Source of the DNA: Nitrososphaerota archaeon
GTDB lineage: Archaea > Thermoproteota > Nitrososphaeria > Nitrososphaerales > Gagatemarchaeaceae
Assembly (NCBI GenBank): GCA_005877365.1
Contig: VBPP01000003.1
Span: 1 to 13,975, forward strand
Length of the DNA: 13,975 nucleotides
Direction: 5' to 3'
The first letter of the stretch is position 1, and each line of letters begins with the position of its first letter. A program made the position numbers and the translations under genes. Shown piece after piece: positions 1 to 6,877 of this stretch. The notes beneath the pieces were generated by a model. That model searched no databases, was not told where the DNA came from, and worked only from the letters and a program-made list of their open reading frames with translations.

Positions 1-191
1 CACCCCCATCTAAGCTGAGGAGTGCGCCCCTGGACGCACACGACGACCACCGAATGTTCATGGCGCTTTCAACCGCCTCCCTCCTGATTCCCGAGGGAGC
101 CCCCATCCTCGGGGTGGAGTCGCTGGATGTTTCTTATCCCTCGTTCCTGGAAGACCTGGAGAGGCTAGGGGCCACTGTGAAGTGGGAGTGA
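1..191 (+). CDS. aroA: 3-phosphoshikimate 1-carboxyvinyltransferase (EPSP synthase), C-terminal end only
   Basis: Only the last ~62 codons are present; the gene begins before the window. The reading frame (codons starting at base 3) ends with TGA at 189-191. The visible segment contains DAHDDHRMFMALSTASLL followed by SYPSFLEDLERLG. These match the conserved C-terminal end of EPSP synthases: the D-x-HDDHRM active-site segment and the final SYP-x-F-x-DL-x-x-LG helix. The enzyme transfers enolpyruvate from PEP to shikimate 3-phosphate in the cytoplasm, making the substrate of the next gene, aroC. Only 4 bp separate the stop from the aroC ATG, and the GAGGT Shine-Dalgarno-like sequence of aroC overlaps this stop codon, so the two are almost certainly cotranscribed. 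Identification is firm; nothing can be said of the missing N-terminal part. Confidence 0.93.
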   Translation, partial: PPSKLRSAPLDAHDDHRMFMALSTASLLIPEGAPILGVESLDVSYPSFLEDLERLGATVKWE

Positions 192-195
192 GGTA

Positions 196-1293
196 ATGAC
201 GGGAAACATCTGCGGCGAACGCTTCGTCGTCGCCACTTTCGGGGAAAGTCACGGCAAGTGCATCGGGGCCGTGGTCGACGGGTGCCCTGCGGGGCTCGCT
301 CTCACCGAGGAAGACATCCAGAGGGACCTCGACCTGAGAAAGCCGGGTCAGTCCATCGTAACGACGCAGAGGAAGGAAGAAGATCTGGTGGAGATAATGT
401 CGGGGACGTTCAACGGTCGCACAACAGGTGCGCCGATAATGATGATTATCATGAACTCAGAGAAGGACTCCAGACCCTACGAGGTCCTGAAGGACACGCC
501 CAGACCGGGACACGCCGATTTCACAGCGCGGATAAAGTACGGAGGCTTCAACGACTACAGAGGCGGGGGGAGGTTCTCGGGGAGGATCACCGCATCCTTC
601 GTCATGGGAGGAGCGATAGCAAAGAAACTACTGCGGGAGACGCTGGGGATAGAGATAATGGCATACACAGTCGAGCTCGGTGGTCTGAGGGCTCGTGGCT
701 TTACGGAGGAGCAGGTCCGGGAGAGGTATTCCAACGAGGTCAGGTGTCCGGACCCGACGGTCGCCGATGAGATGAAGAGGAGGGTGGTCGAGATGAGGGG
801 GAAGGGTGACAGCCTTGGGGGGGTGGTGGAGTGTACGGCAGTTAATCTGCCGGTGGGTCTGGGCGAACCTGTCTTTGGCTCCCTCGACTCGGACCTAGCC
901 CGGATGGCCCTTTCGATCCCCGCCGCAAAGGGAGTGGAGTTCGGGTCTGGGTTCGAGGGATCGAGGATGACAGCCACTCAGAACAACGACCAGTATTACC
1001 TGGAGGGTGGGAAGCTCGTCTCAAGGACGAACAACTCCGGGGGTATCCTGGGAGGACTCTCCAACGGCATGCCGCTGAGGTATCGAATAGCCTTCAAGCC
1101 CGCATCCTCCATCGCGGCAAAACAGAAGACAGTCGACCTCTCGAAGAACGCGGAAGTCGACCTGGTGGTTCCAGGGAGGCATGACCCAACGGTCGTTCCG
1201 CGCGCCGTCCCTGTCGTCGAGAGCGTCACGGCACTCGTCCTTGCGGATCACGCTATGAGGGCCGGAATGATCTCCCCCGTTCTAAAACAGTGA
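196..1293 (+). CDS. aroC: chorismate synthase
   Basis: A 365-residue protein of normal family length. It converts EPSP to chorismate by anti-1,4-elimination of phosphate, using reduced FMN. The N-terminus shows the GESHG signature, with His19 as one of the two conserved catalytic histidines. RPGHAD carries the second, His106. The Arg/Gly-rich FMN/substrate-binding segment GGFNDYRGGGRFSGRITA spans about residues 116-133. Near the C-terminus, PGRHDPTVVPRAVPVVES is the typical closing signature. The ATG at 196 is preceded by GAGGT, the archaeal Shine-Dalgarno core, although the spacing is very short. It follows aroA by 4 bp, and its TGA overlaps the GTG start of the next gene (GTGA). It therefore sits centrally in an operon that supplies chorismate to both the tyrosine branch downstream and the trp operon on the other strand. 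No missing catalytic residues were seen. Confidence 0.97.
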   Translation: MTGNICGERFVVATFGESHGKCIGAVVDGCPAGLALTEEDIQRDLDLRKPGQSIVTTQRKEEDLVEIMSGTFNGRTTGAPIMMIIMNSEKDSRPYEVLKDTPRPGHADFTARIKYGGFNDYRGGGRFSGRITASFVMGGAIAKKLLRETLGIEIMAYTVELGGLRARGFTEEQVRERYSNEVRCPDPTVADEMKRRVVEMRGKGDSLGGVVECTAVNLPVGLGEPVFGSLDSDLARMALSIPAAKGVEFGSGFEGSRMTATQNNDQYYLEGGKLVSRTNNSGGILGGLSNGMPLRYRIAFKPASSIAAKQKTVDLSKNAEVDLVVPGRHDPTVVPRAVPVVESVTALVLADHAMRAGMISPVLKQ

Positions 1294-2813
1294 ATAACTT
1301 GTCTGAGAAGAGGAAGAAAGAATTGGCGAGACTTCGGGGCGAGGTCGCTCAGAAGACGATTGAAATAATCAAGCTAATCGCGGAAAGGAACAGACTCGCG
1401 GAGAGAATCGGGAGCGTGAAGAGGAGTGAAGGGCTCCCTCTTGACGATGAGAAGGTTGAGGACGAACTTCTGAGGAAGGTGCTCCGTGAGGGTGAGAAGC
1501 GTGGAGTGGAGAGACAGCTCGTCGCGAAGATAGTAAGCTCTCTCATCTCTGAGGCGAAGCGAACGCAGGGGCAGAATCCCGGAGAGGGTAGAGCCTCCCC
1601 CATGTCGGTTCTCACGAAGGTCGTCAAGCTCCAGAGGGAGGGAAAGAAAGTCATAAGGTTGGACGTCGGAGAGCCAGACTTCCCCCCGCCCGCCGCCGTG
1701 GTAGAGGCATGCCAAGAAGCACTGAAGGGTCAAAAGACCCACTACACGGAATCTCGCGGAATCCCTGAGCTCGTTGAAGCGCTCCGTGCCTACCTGAAGA
1801 GCAAGAGTCACTTCGATGCAAAGCCGGGCGAGCTCGTGGTTACAGTGGGAGGGAGGTTCGCCGTCTACGCCGCAATCGCGACTGCGGTCAAAGAGGGGGA
1901 AAGCGCGATGATAATCGAACCAGCCTGGCCGGCATACAAGGAGCAGATTGAGTTCGTAGGAGGGAAGGCAATCTCACTTCAGACACGCCTCGAAGATGGC
2001 TGGGAGGCGAGCGCGGAGATGATAGAGGAGCGTATCGGGCCGAACACAAAGGCCATCGTGCTGAACTACCCCTCCAACCCTACAGGAAAAATCGTGAAGC
2101 CGTCTCTCTTCAGAGAAATTCTGGAGGTAGCGAACGACCACAACCTGACCGTGATCAGCGACGAAGTCTACGATAGTTACTCGTTCGCCCCCTGCCCGAG
2201 CATTCTGGAGGGAGGGGCGGAGAGGTTCATCTTGACCTCTTCCTTCTCCAAGACCTGGTCGATGACAGGCTTCAGGGTGGGGTATGCGGTCTGCGATGGA
2301 AGACAGACGGCCGAGAAGATTGCGATGCTCGCATCCTTGATGTACACCTCAGTCCCGGAGTTCATTCAGTACGGAGCGATTAAGGCACTCGAGAGTGAAG
2401 AGGAGGCTACTCGCAACAGGGAACAAATGAGAGAACGAATAGCGATCGCCTCCCGCGAGCTCGATCGAATTCCTGGGCTGAAGTACTACAGGCCCGATGG
2501 GGCCATGTACGTCTTCCCTGAGTTGAGAGAGGAGAGCTTCGACTCCTCCGGGTTCGCTGATAGTCTGCTGAACGAGAATGCAGTGAGTGTCATTCCGGGA
2601 ACCGGATTCAAAAGATCGCTTGAGGGTCGCTGTGCTCGGCTCTTCGGGCGGGATGGGTTCCCTCCTCGCGAGGTACTTCATATCGAAGGGGCACCGAGTA
2701 GTCGGCTTCGACCCGAGCAAGAGGGGGAGGCCCATTCGCGGGCTCAAATTCGAGCGCTCGAATCGAAGCGCCGCCGAGGGAGCGAAGCTCGTGCTTCTCG
2801 CGCCTCCGATTGA
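1290..2813 (+). CDS. AroQ chorismate mutase fused to class I/II PLP aminotransferase, with an abnormal out-of-frame C-terminus
   Basis: Start is GTG, overlapping the aroC stop (GTGA). Residues ~8-95 are an AroQ-type chorismate mutase (chorismate to prephenate). R16, R33, K44, D53, E57 and Q93 match E. coli R11, R28, K39, D48, E52 and Q88 at a constant offset of 5; the Arg51 position is Val56. After the linker GQNPGEG comes a fold-type I aminotransferase: VGEPDF (~130), NYPSNPTG (N259), SDEVYDSY (D291, Y294), and SSFSKTWSMTGFRVGY with PLP lysine K321 and R329. The conserved R-x-S-P of the aminotransferase N-terminus precedes Met105, which argues for a true fusion. The likely role is transamination in Tyr/Phe synthesis, of prephenate or of a 4-hydroxyphenyl/phenylpyruvate; the substrate cannot be decided here. 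After PGTGF (F440) the usual tail of ~30 residues, with the (V/I)R(I/L)SYA arginine that binds the substrate carboxylate, is missing. Residues 441-507 only read tyrA in the wrong frame. Activity of the aminotransferase half is doubtful unless this is an assembly error. Confidence 0.88.
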   Translation: MNNLSEKRKKELARLRGEVAQKTIEIIKLIAERNRLAERIGSVKRSEGLPLDDEKVEDELLRKVLREGEKRGVERQLVAKIVSSLISEAKRTQGQNPGEGRASPMSVLTKVVKLQREGKKVIRLDVGEPDFPPPAAVVEACQEALKGQKTHYTESRGIPELVEALRAYLKSKSHFDAKPGELVVTVGGRFAVYAAIATAVKEGESAMIIEPAWPAYKEQIEFVGGKAISLQTRLEDGWEASAEMIEERIGPNTKAIVLNYPSNPTGKIVKPSLFREILEVANDHNLTVISDEVYDSYSFAPCPSILEGGAERFILTSSFSKTWSMTGFRVGYAVCDGRQTAEKIAMLASLMYTSVPEFIQYGAIKALESEEEATRNREQMRERIAIASRELDRIPGLKYYRPDGAMYVFPELREESFDSSGFADSLLNENAVSVIPGTGFKRSLEGRCARLFGRDGFPPREVLHIEGAPSSRLRPEQEGEAHSRAQIRALESKRRRGSEARASRASD

Positions 2814-3474
2814 CCTGTCACTCCCGGTGGCGGAGGAAGTTCTCCCTCAACTTTCGGGAGGCGCGACTCTCATAGAGATCTCCTCCGTCAAGCGTGAGAT
2901 CCTCCCCAGACTGCTGGAATTGACCCGCGAGAGAGGGGTGAGACTCCTATCTGTCCATCCTCTCTTTGGACCTTCTCTCCGGAGGACGGCGGGGATGAAG
3001 ATAGCTGTGCTCACAACCGAGAAACTCGAATCACTCAGACTCGCGAAGAGAGTCTTCCCCGATGCGAGATTGATTCCGGTCGAACCCCAGAGCCACGACA
3101 GAGAGGTCGCTCTTGTCCTTTCTCTCACCCATCTGGTCGGTATGGCGTACGGAGCTGTCGTTGGGCAAAGCGAGGGTATCGGCCGCTTCAAGGAGCTCGC
3201 CTCCCCGTCATCTCTACTCCAACTGACGGTCGCGGAGAGCATTCTGGCTCAGGACCCCTCTCTCTGCTCCTACATGGACGTGGAGAATCCATCATCACTG
3301 GACTTTCTGCACGCATTCCAGAAGGAGCTAGGGACGCTGGAGGAACTCCTGTCGCACCATGATAGAGGGGGATTCGAGGAGAAATTCATGGCGACAGCCG
3401 GTCTGTATTCGAGAGGAGAGACAGCGATGGCTACAGAGAAGGTGTACCGCGCCATCGAGGCTAACCGCGAGTAG
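2620..3474 (+). CDS. tyrA: prephenate (or arogenate) dehydrogenase
   Basis: A single-domain TyrA without fused chorismate mutase or ACT domain. It oxidatively decarboxylates prephenate or arogenate towards tyrosine with NAD(P)+. The N-terminal Rossmann motif is VAVLGSSGGMGSLLARYF, with the GxxGGMG pattern. VHPLFGPS carries His113 in the motif region of the family's catalytic histidine. LTHLVG (His171) opens the helical C-terminal dimerisation domain, and the tail contains LEELLSHHDRGGFEEKF. I place the start at TTG 2620, immediately before RVAVLG where the family normally begins. It forms TTGA with a stop at 2621-2623 in the frame where a normal aminotransferase tail might have ended. An in-frame GTG at 2587 would add 11 residues with no family resemblance. 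Neither start has a clear Shine-Dalgarno. The stop lies inside the end of convergent trpA. Function is confident; cofactor and substrate preference are not readable. Confidence 0.92.
   Translation: MRVAVLGSSGGMGSLLARYFISKGHRVVGFDPSKRGRPIRGLKFERSNRSAAEGAKLVLLAPPIDLSLPVAEEVLPQLSGGATLIEISSVKREILPRLLELTRERGVRLLSVHPLFGPSLRRTAGMKIAVLTTEKLESLRLAKRVFPDARLIPVEPQSHDREVALVLSLTHLVGMAYGAVVGQSEGIGRFKELASPSSLLQLTVAESILAQDPSLCSYMDVENPSSLDFLHAFQKELGTLEELLSHHDRGGFEEKFMATAGLYSRGETAMATEKVYRAIEANRE
3461..3474. other. 14-bp tail-to-tail overlap of tyrA and trpA
   Basis: The tyrA stop TAG (3472-3474, + strand) lies within trpA, and the trpA stop (CTA on the + strand at 3461-3463, read as TAG on the minus strand) lies within tyrA. 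There is no intergenic space for a conventional terminator of either operon. The nearest T-rich stretch downstream of tyrA on its own strand is around 3518-3532, inside antisense trpA. The two operon transcripts must therefore overlap at their 3' ends. Confidence 0.9.
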
Positions 3475-4267
3475 CCGCCTTCAGTGACCTTACGTATTCT
3501 TCCACGTTCTGGAGCACCTTTGATTTGTTTTCGCGATAGTCTGCGACTCTGTCAACTATGCCGCTCCCGACGATCACCCCATCGGCTCCCGCCTCGATTA
3601 CTTCCCGCACATGTTCTGGGGCTGAAATCCCGAATCCAACAGCGAGGGGCACCCTCCCTCGAGTGTACCTGTGCGCGAAGGCGATCAGCGCGAGGGTGCT
3701 TCTCCGTAGCGACTGCCTCGCTCCGGTCACCCCGAGGACAGAGACCAGATAGAGGAAGCCAGAGGTGTTCGAGGCAAGCATTCGCATTCGCCCGGCGGAA
3801 GTGGTCGGGGCGGCGAGAAGGATGTTATCCACTCCCATCCTCCGAGAGAGCCGGGCGTACCTTGAAGCTTCGTCCAGCGGGAGGTCGGGAACGATAATCC
3901 CATCGACGGAGTGCGACTTGGCAAGTCGAAGAAAATTTTCGAAGCCCTGCGAATAGAGGATGTTGAAGTAAGTCATGAGAGCGACAGGCACGTGGTGCTT
4001 CTCCTTCGCATTCTTCGCGAGCTCGAGGACTCGACGAGGAGTGGTTCCGGCGGAAAGGGCTCTGACCGCGGCTGCCTGAATCGACTTTCCATCGGCTATC
4101 GGGTCGGAGAAAGGAATACCAAGCTCAAGGATGTCCGCCCCTCCAGCGACGACTGCGTCGATGACTTTTGAGCAGGTATCAGGGTCGGGGTCCCCGCCCA
4201 TGATGTAGGTGACCAGGGCGCCTTCACCTCCTGCGAGTCCTGCGAAGGCCTTCGAGATTTCGCTCAT
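3461..4267 (-). CDS. trpA: tryptophan synthase alpha subunit
   Basis: A 268-residue TIM-barrel protein of normal length. It cleaves indole-3-glycerol phosphate to indole and glyceraldehyde 3-phosphate, and passes the indole to TrpB. The signature LELGIPFSDPIADG gives catalytic Glu48 and Asp59. Further family segments are VPVALMTYFNILYSQG, GIIVPDLPLDEA (the 'VPDLP' loop), APTTSAGR and FLYLVSVLGVTGAR, which lies at the phosphate-binding loop. The barrel closes with VGFGISAPEHV and ADGVIVGSGIV. It is the last gene of the trp operon. Its ATG overlaps the TGA of trpB by 4 bp (ATGA), the tight coupling expected for subunits of one alpha2beta2 complex. Its end overlaps the opposite-strand tyrA. Confidence 0.97.
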   Translation of the reverse strand: MSEISKAFAGLAGGEGALVTYIMGGDPDPDTCSKVIDAVVAGGADILELGIPFSDPIADGKSIQAAAVRALSAGTTPRRVLELAKNAKEKHHVPVALMTYFNILYSQGFENFLRLAKSHSVDGIIVPDLPLDEASRYARLSRRMGVDNILLAAPTTSAGRMRMLASNTSGFLYLVSVLGVTGARQSLRRSTLALIAFAHRYTRGRVPLAVGFGISAPEHVREVIEAGADGVIVGSGIVDRVADYRENKSKVLQNVEEYVRSLKAATRG

Positions 4268-5451
4268 TCAGATTCCAACCCCGCTTCCTTCGCGACGATC
4301 TGGACGTCCTTGTCTCCTCGCCCCGAGAGCGTAACAACGATGCTCTGCTCTTTCTTCATCGAACGGGCCATCTTCACCGCGTGGGCGACGGCGTGGGCTG
4401 ACTCGAGGGCGGGGAGTATCCCCTCGACCTCTGCGAGGAGATGAAAAGCGCGTAACGCATCTTTGTCTCTCACGGTCACATAAGTTGCCCTCCCTCTCTC
4501 CTTCAGGTAGGAGTGCTCGGGACCGACCCCCGGATAGTCCAGGCCGGCGGAGACGCTCTGCGTTTCACGTATTTGGCCGTCTTCATCCTCTAGCACATAG
4601 GTCAGCATCCCGTGGAGGACTCCCTTCCTCCCCTCCGCCAGAGATGCTGCATTCCTCCCCCTTCCGGCCCCCCCTGCCTCCACTCCCACGAGCTTCACGC
4701 CTCTCTTCTCGACGAATTCGTGAAAGCTACCCATAGCATTGCTACCTCCTCCGACGCAGGCGACGACAGCGTCGGGAAGCCGCCCCTCTCTCCTTCGCAT
4801 TTGATCTCTGATCTCTTTGCCTATGACGCTCTGAAAGTCCCGCACGATAACGGGGTAGGGGTGGGGACCAACCACCGAACCAATCAGGTAGTAGGTGGTA
4901 CTGACGTTTGTCGCCCAGTCTCGTAGGGCTTCATTTATCGCGTCCTTCAGCGTCCTCGAGCCTGCCGTGACGCTGTGAAGCTCAGCCCCCATTAGTTCCA
5001 TCCTGTAGGCGTTCAGCTTCTGCCGCTCGATGTCCACCGAACCCATGTAGACTTCGGCCTTCAGCCCAAGGGCGGCGCAAGCGATGGCCGTGGCCACACC
5101 GTGCTGCCCCGCTCCCGTCTCGGCGATGACTCGTTGCTTTCCCATTCTCTTCGCGAGGAGACCCTGCCCGAGGGTGTTGTTGATCTTGTGGGCGCCGCCG
5201 TGCAGGAGGTCCTCTCTCTTGAGGAAAATCATTGCCCCGCCTGCCCTCTTCGTGAGGTTCCGGGCAAAGTAGAGCGGGGTGGGGCGTCCAGCGTATTCTC
5301 TGAGCATGCCGTCGAGCTCCGCTCTGAATCCGGCGTCGCTCTTCCACCTGAGGTACGCACTCTCCAGCTCCTGAAGCGCAGGCACCAGAGTCTCGGGGAC
5401 GAACTGCCCTCCGAACTCCCCGAACCTGCCGTTGACCGGGTAGGATTTCAT
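4264..5451 (-). CDS. trpB: tryptophan synthase beta subunit (TrpB1 type)
   Basis: 395 residues, the usual length for the TrpB1 form that pairs with TrpA. It is PLP-dependent and condenses indole with L-serine to give tryptophan. The N-terminus GRFGEFGGQFVPETL is the standard beginning and supports the ATG start. Lys89 in LLHGGAHKINNTLGQ is the PLP Schiff-base lysine. Glu111 in AETGAGQHGVA is the catalytic glutamate. CVGGGSNAMG (~232-241) is the PLP phosphate-binding loop, and SAGLDYPGVGPEH and ESAHA are further family signatures. TrpB2 forms carry long insertions, so this is TrpB1, consistent with its place directly before trpA. It starts 2 bp after the trpF stop (TGA-CG-ATG). Confidence 0.97.
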   Translation of the reverse strand: MKSYPVNGRFGEFGGQFVPETLVPALQELESAYLRWKSDAGFRAELDGMLREYAGRPTPLYFARNLTKRAGGAMIFLKREDLLHGGAHKINNTLGQGLLAKRMGKQRVIAETGAGQHGVATAIACAALGLKAEVYMGSVDIERQKLNAYRMELMGAELHSVTAGSRTLKDAINEALRDWATNVSTTYYLIGSVVGPHPYPVIVRDFQSVIGKEIRDQMRRREGRLPDAVVACVGGGSNAMGSFHEFVEKRGVKLVGVEAGGAGRGRNAASLAEGRKGVLHGMLTYVLEDEDGQIRETQSVSAGLDYPGVGPEHSYLKERGRATYVTVRDKDALRAFHLLAEVEGILPALESAHAVAHAVKMARSMKKEQSIVVTLSGRGDKDVQIVAKEAGLESE

Positions 5452-5453
5452 CG

Positions 5454-6089
5454 TCAGCCCGCCTCTCTAGCCCTAGCGACGAACTCCCTGATCTTACCGC
5501 GGTCTTTGATGCCCGGGGAGAGTTCCACGCCGGAGGAAGCGTCGACCGCGAACGGCCTCACCCGACGTATGGCGTGGGCCACGTTTTCGGGAGTCAATCC
5601 TCCCGAGAGAATCATCGGGGTCGGCGCAATCCTCTCTCTGACTTTGAGGCAGAGTTCCCAGTCGGAGACCCTGCCCGTTCCGCCCTGCATTCCGTCCCTG
5701 TAGGTGTCCGTGAGAAGGGCGTCAAAGCCGGCGACTGCGCCTGCGACATCGAGGGCTTCAGACGTCCGGAGAGGATAGGGCTTGATCAGCCCGACCCTGA
5801 GAAGGGATCGAATAGCCTCGGGACTTGGCGGGTCCCCGTAAAGCTGAATGTCATTCATCCTCATTCTGCGGAGATCAGACATATCATCTCGAATGAGAGT
5901 AGATGTTGTGACCAGGACAGTGTTCACGAAAGGAGGGACTAAATCCATCAGCCGAGACGCGCGTCCGAGACTGATGTTCCTGGCCGAAGAGGGGAAGCCG
6001 ACTATGAACCCGACAGCATCTGCGCCCGCCTCCACCGCAGCTCTGACGTCCTCTTCCCTCGTCATCCCGCACACCTTCACGCGCACCAT
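5454..6089 (-). CDS. trpF: phosphoribosylanthranilate isomerase
   Basis: 211 residues, a stand-alone TrpF as in most archaea (fused to TrpC in enteric bacteria). It isomerises N-(5'-phosphoribosyl)anthranilate to CdRP by an Amadori rearrangement. The general base Cys7 is in VKVCGMT and the general acid Asp128 in LLTDTY. LSGGLTPENV and VDASSGVE are the phosphate-binding loops at the C-terminal side of the barrel. One departure from the common pattern is IQLYGD, where the family usually has QLHG; a His-to-Tyr change at this strand end is noticeable but not a catalytic residue. The ATG lies 5 bp after the TAA of trpC, and the stop is 2 bp before trpB. Confidence 0.95.
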   Translation of the reverse strand: MVRVKVCGMTREEDVRAAVEAGADAVGFIVGFPSSARNISLGRASRLMDLVPPFVNTVLVTTSTLIRDDMSDLRRMRMNDIQLYGDPPSPEAIRSLLRVGLIKPYPLRTSEALDVAGAVAGFDALLTDTYRDGMQGGTGRVSDWELCLKVRERIAPTPMILSGGLTPENVAHAIRRVRPFAVDASSGVELSPGIKDRGKIREFVARAREAG

Positions 6090-6094
6090 TTCGG

Positions 6095-6877
6095 TTACGC
6101 ACCTGCGAGTCTCCGAATGGACTCGGTGGGGTCTCTCGACCTCATCAGGGTAGAGCCGATGAGGAGGGCGTTCGCCCCGGCTTTGATAAGAGAGACCGCT
6201 TCCTTCCTTGTCTTGATTCCACTCTCGCAGACGACAGGCTTAACGCGCGGGTAGCTACCCAACAGTCTGTAGGAGGTATCAAGCGAGACCTCGAGGGTGT
6301 CGAGGTTCCTGTTGTTGATCCCAACAAGGTCTGCCTCGGTCTGGCCTGCCATGAGATACTCCTCGGCGGTATGAGTTTCAAGAAGGACCTCCAGCCCTCT
6401 TGAATGAGAATGGGCAATCATCTCCTGAAGGCTCGCCGCCGAGAGAGCCCGGGTAAACAGTCCCGCGATGAGAAGAACCGCGTCCGCCCCTATCCTTTCC
6501 GCGGCGTCGATCTGGACGGGGTCAAGAAAGATGTCCTTCATCAGGACCGGTATCCCGACCGCATCCTTCACATCAGGGACGAATCCGAGTCTCCCCTCGA
6601 AGTGCTTCTCTTCAGTGAGGACGGAGATGGCGACCGCGCCCCCCCTTGCGTACAACCTTGCCATTCCGGCTGCTCCCTCGGCCCTCCGAATCGGCCCCTC
6701 GGCTGGAGACCTGTACTTCACCTCCGCTATTATCGGGAGAAAGTTGGTTGCGGCTATCGCACGGCGCAGGCTCCTGCGGGGAGAAGGGTGGCGGTCCACT
6801 TCGTATCGACCCATCGCGACAGCCTCGCGCGCAGAAGCTGCCAGCCTTGAAAGGAATTCCTCACCGGCTCTTTGCAT
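6095..6877 (-). CDS. trpC: indole-3-glycerol-phosphate synthase
   Basis: About 260 residues, monofunctional TIM barrel. It closes the ring of CdRP with decarboxylation to indole-3-glycerol phosphate. Numbered from the ATG at 6877, IIAEVKYRSPAEG gives Glu52 and Lys54; LMKDIF gives the general acid Lys114. LLETHTAEE carries the conserved glutamate, GINNRNLDTL the asparagine/arginine pair, and CESGI the phosphate-binding serine. These match the catalytic set of the Sulfolobus enzyme. A TTG at 6886 would add three residues. I prefer ATG 6877, which is preceded by GAGGAG, though the spacing is short. Either start lies inside trpD: overlap is 17 bp from the ATG and 26 bp from the TTG, so translation is probably coupled to trpD. 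Confidence 0.95.
   Translation of the reverse strand: MQRAGEEFLSRLAASAREAVAMGRYEVDRHPSPRRSLRRAIAATNFLPIIAEVKYRSPAEGPIRRAEGAAGMARLYARGGAVAISVLTEEKHFEGRLGFVPDVKDAVGIPVLMKDIFLDPVQIDAAERIGADAVLLIAGLFTRALSAASLQEMIAHSHSRGLEVLLETHTAEEYLMAGQTEADLVGINNRNLDTLEVSLDTSYRLLGSYPRVKPVVCESGIKTRKEAVSLIKAGANALLIGSTLMRSRDPTESIRRLAGA

Noticed and set aside
2610..2813. Residues 441-507 of the fused mutase-aminotransferase as a genuine extra domain
   Set aside because: The sequence is simply the tyrA coding region read in the wrong frame, rich in Arg, Glu and Ser without family resemblance.
5101..5703. 200-codon + strand frame antisense to trpB and trpF
   Set aside because: It is a shadow of GC-rich genes on the minus strand and has no domain or ribosome-binding support.
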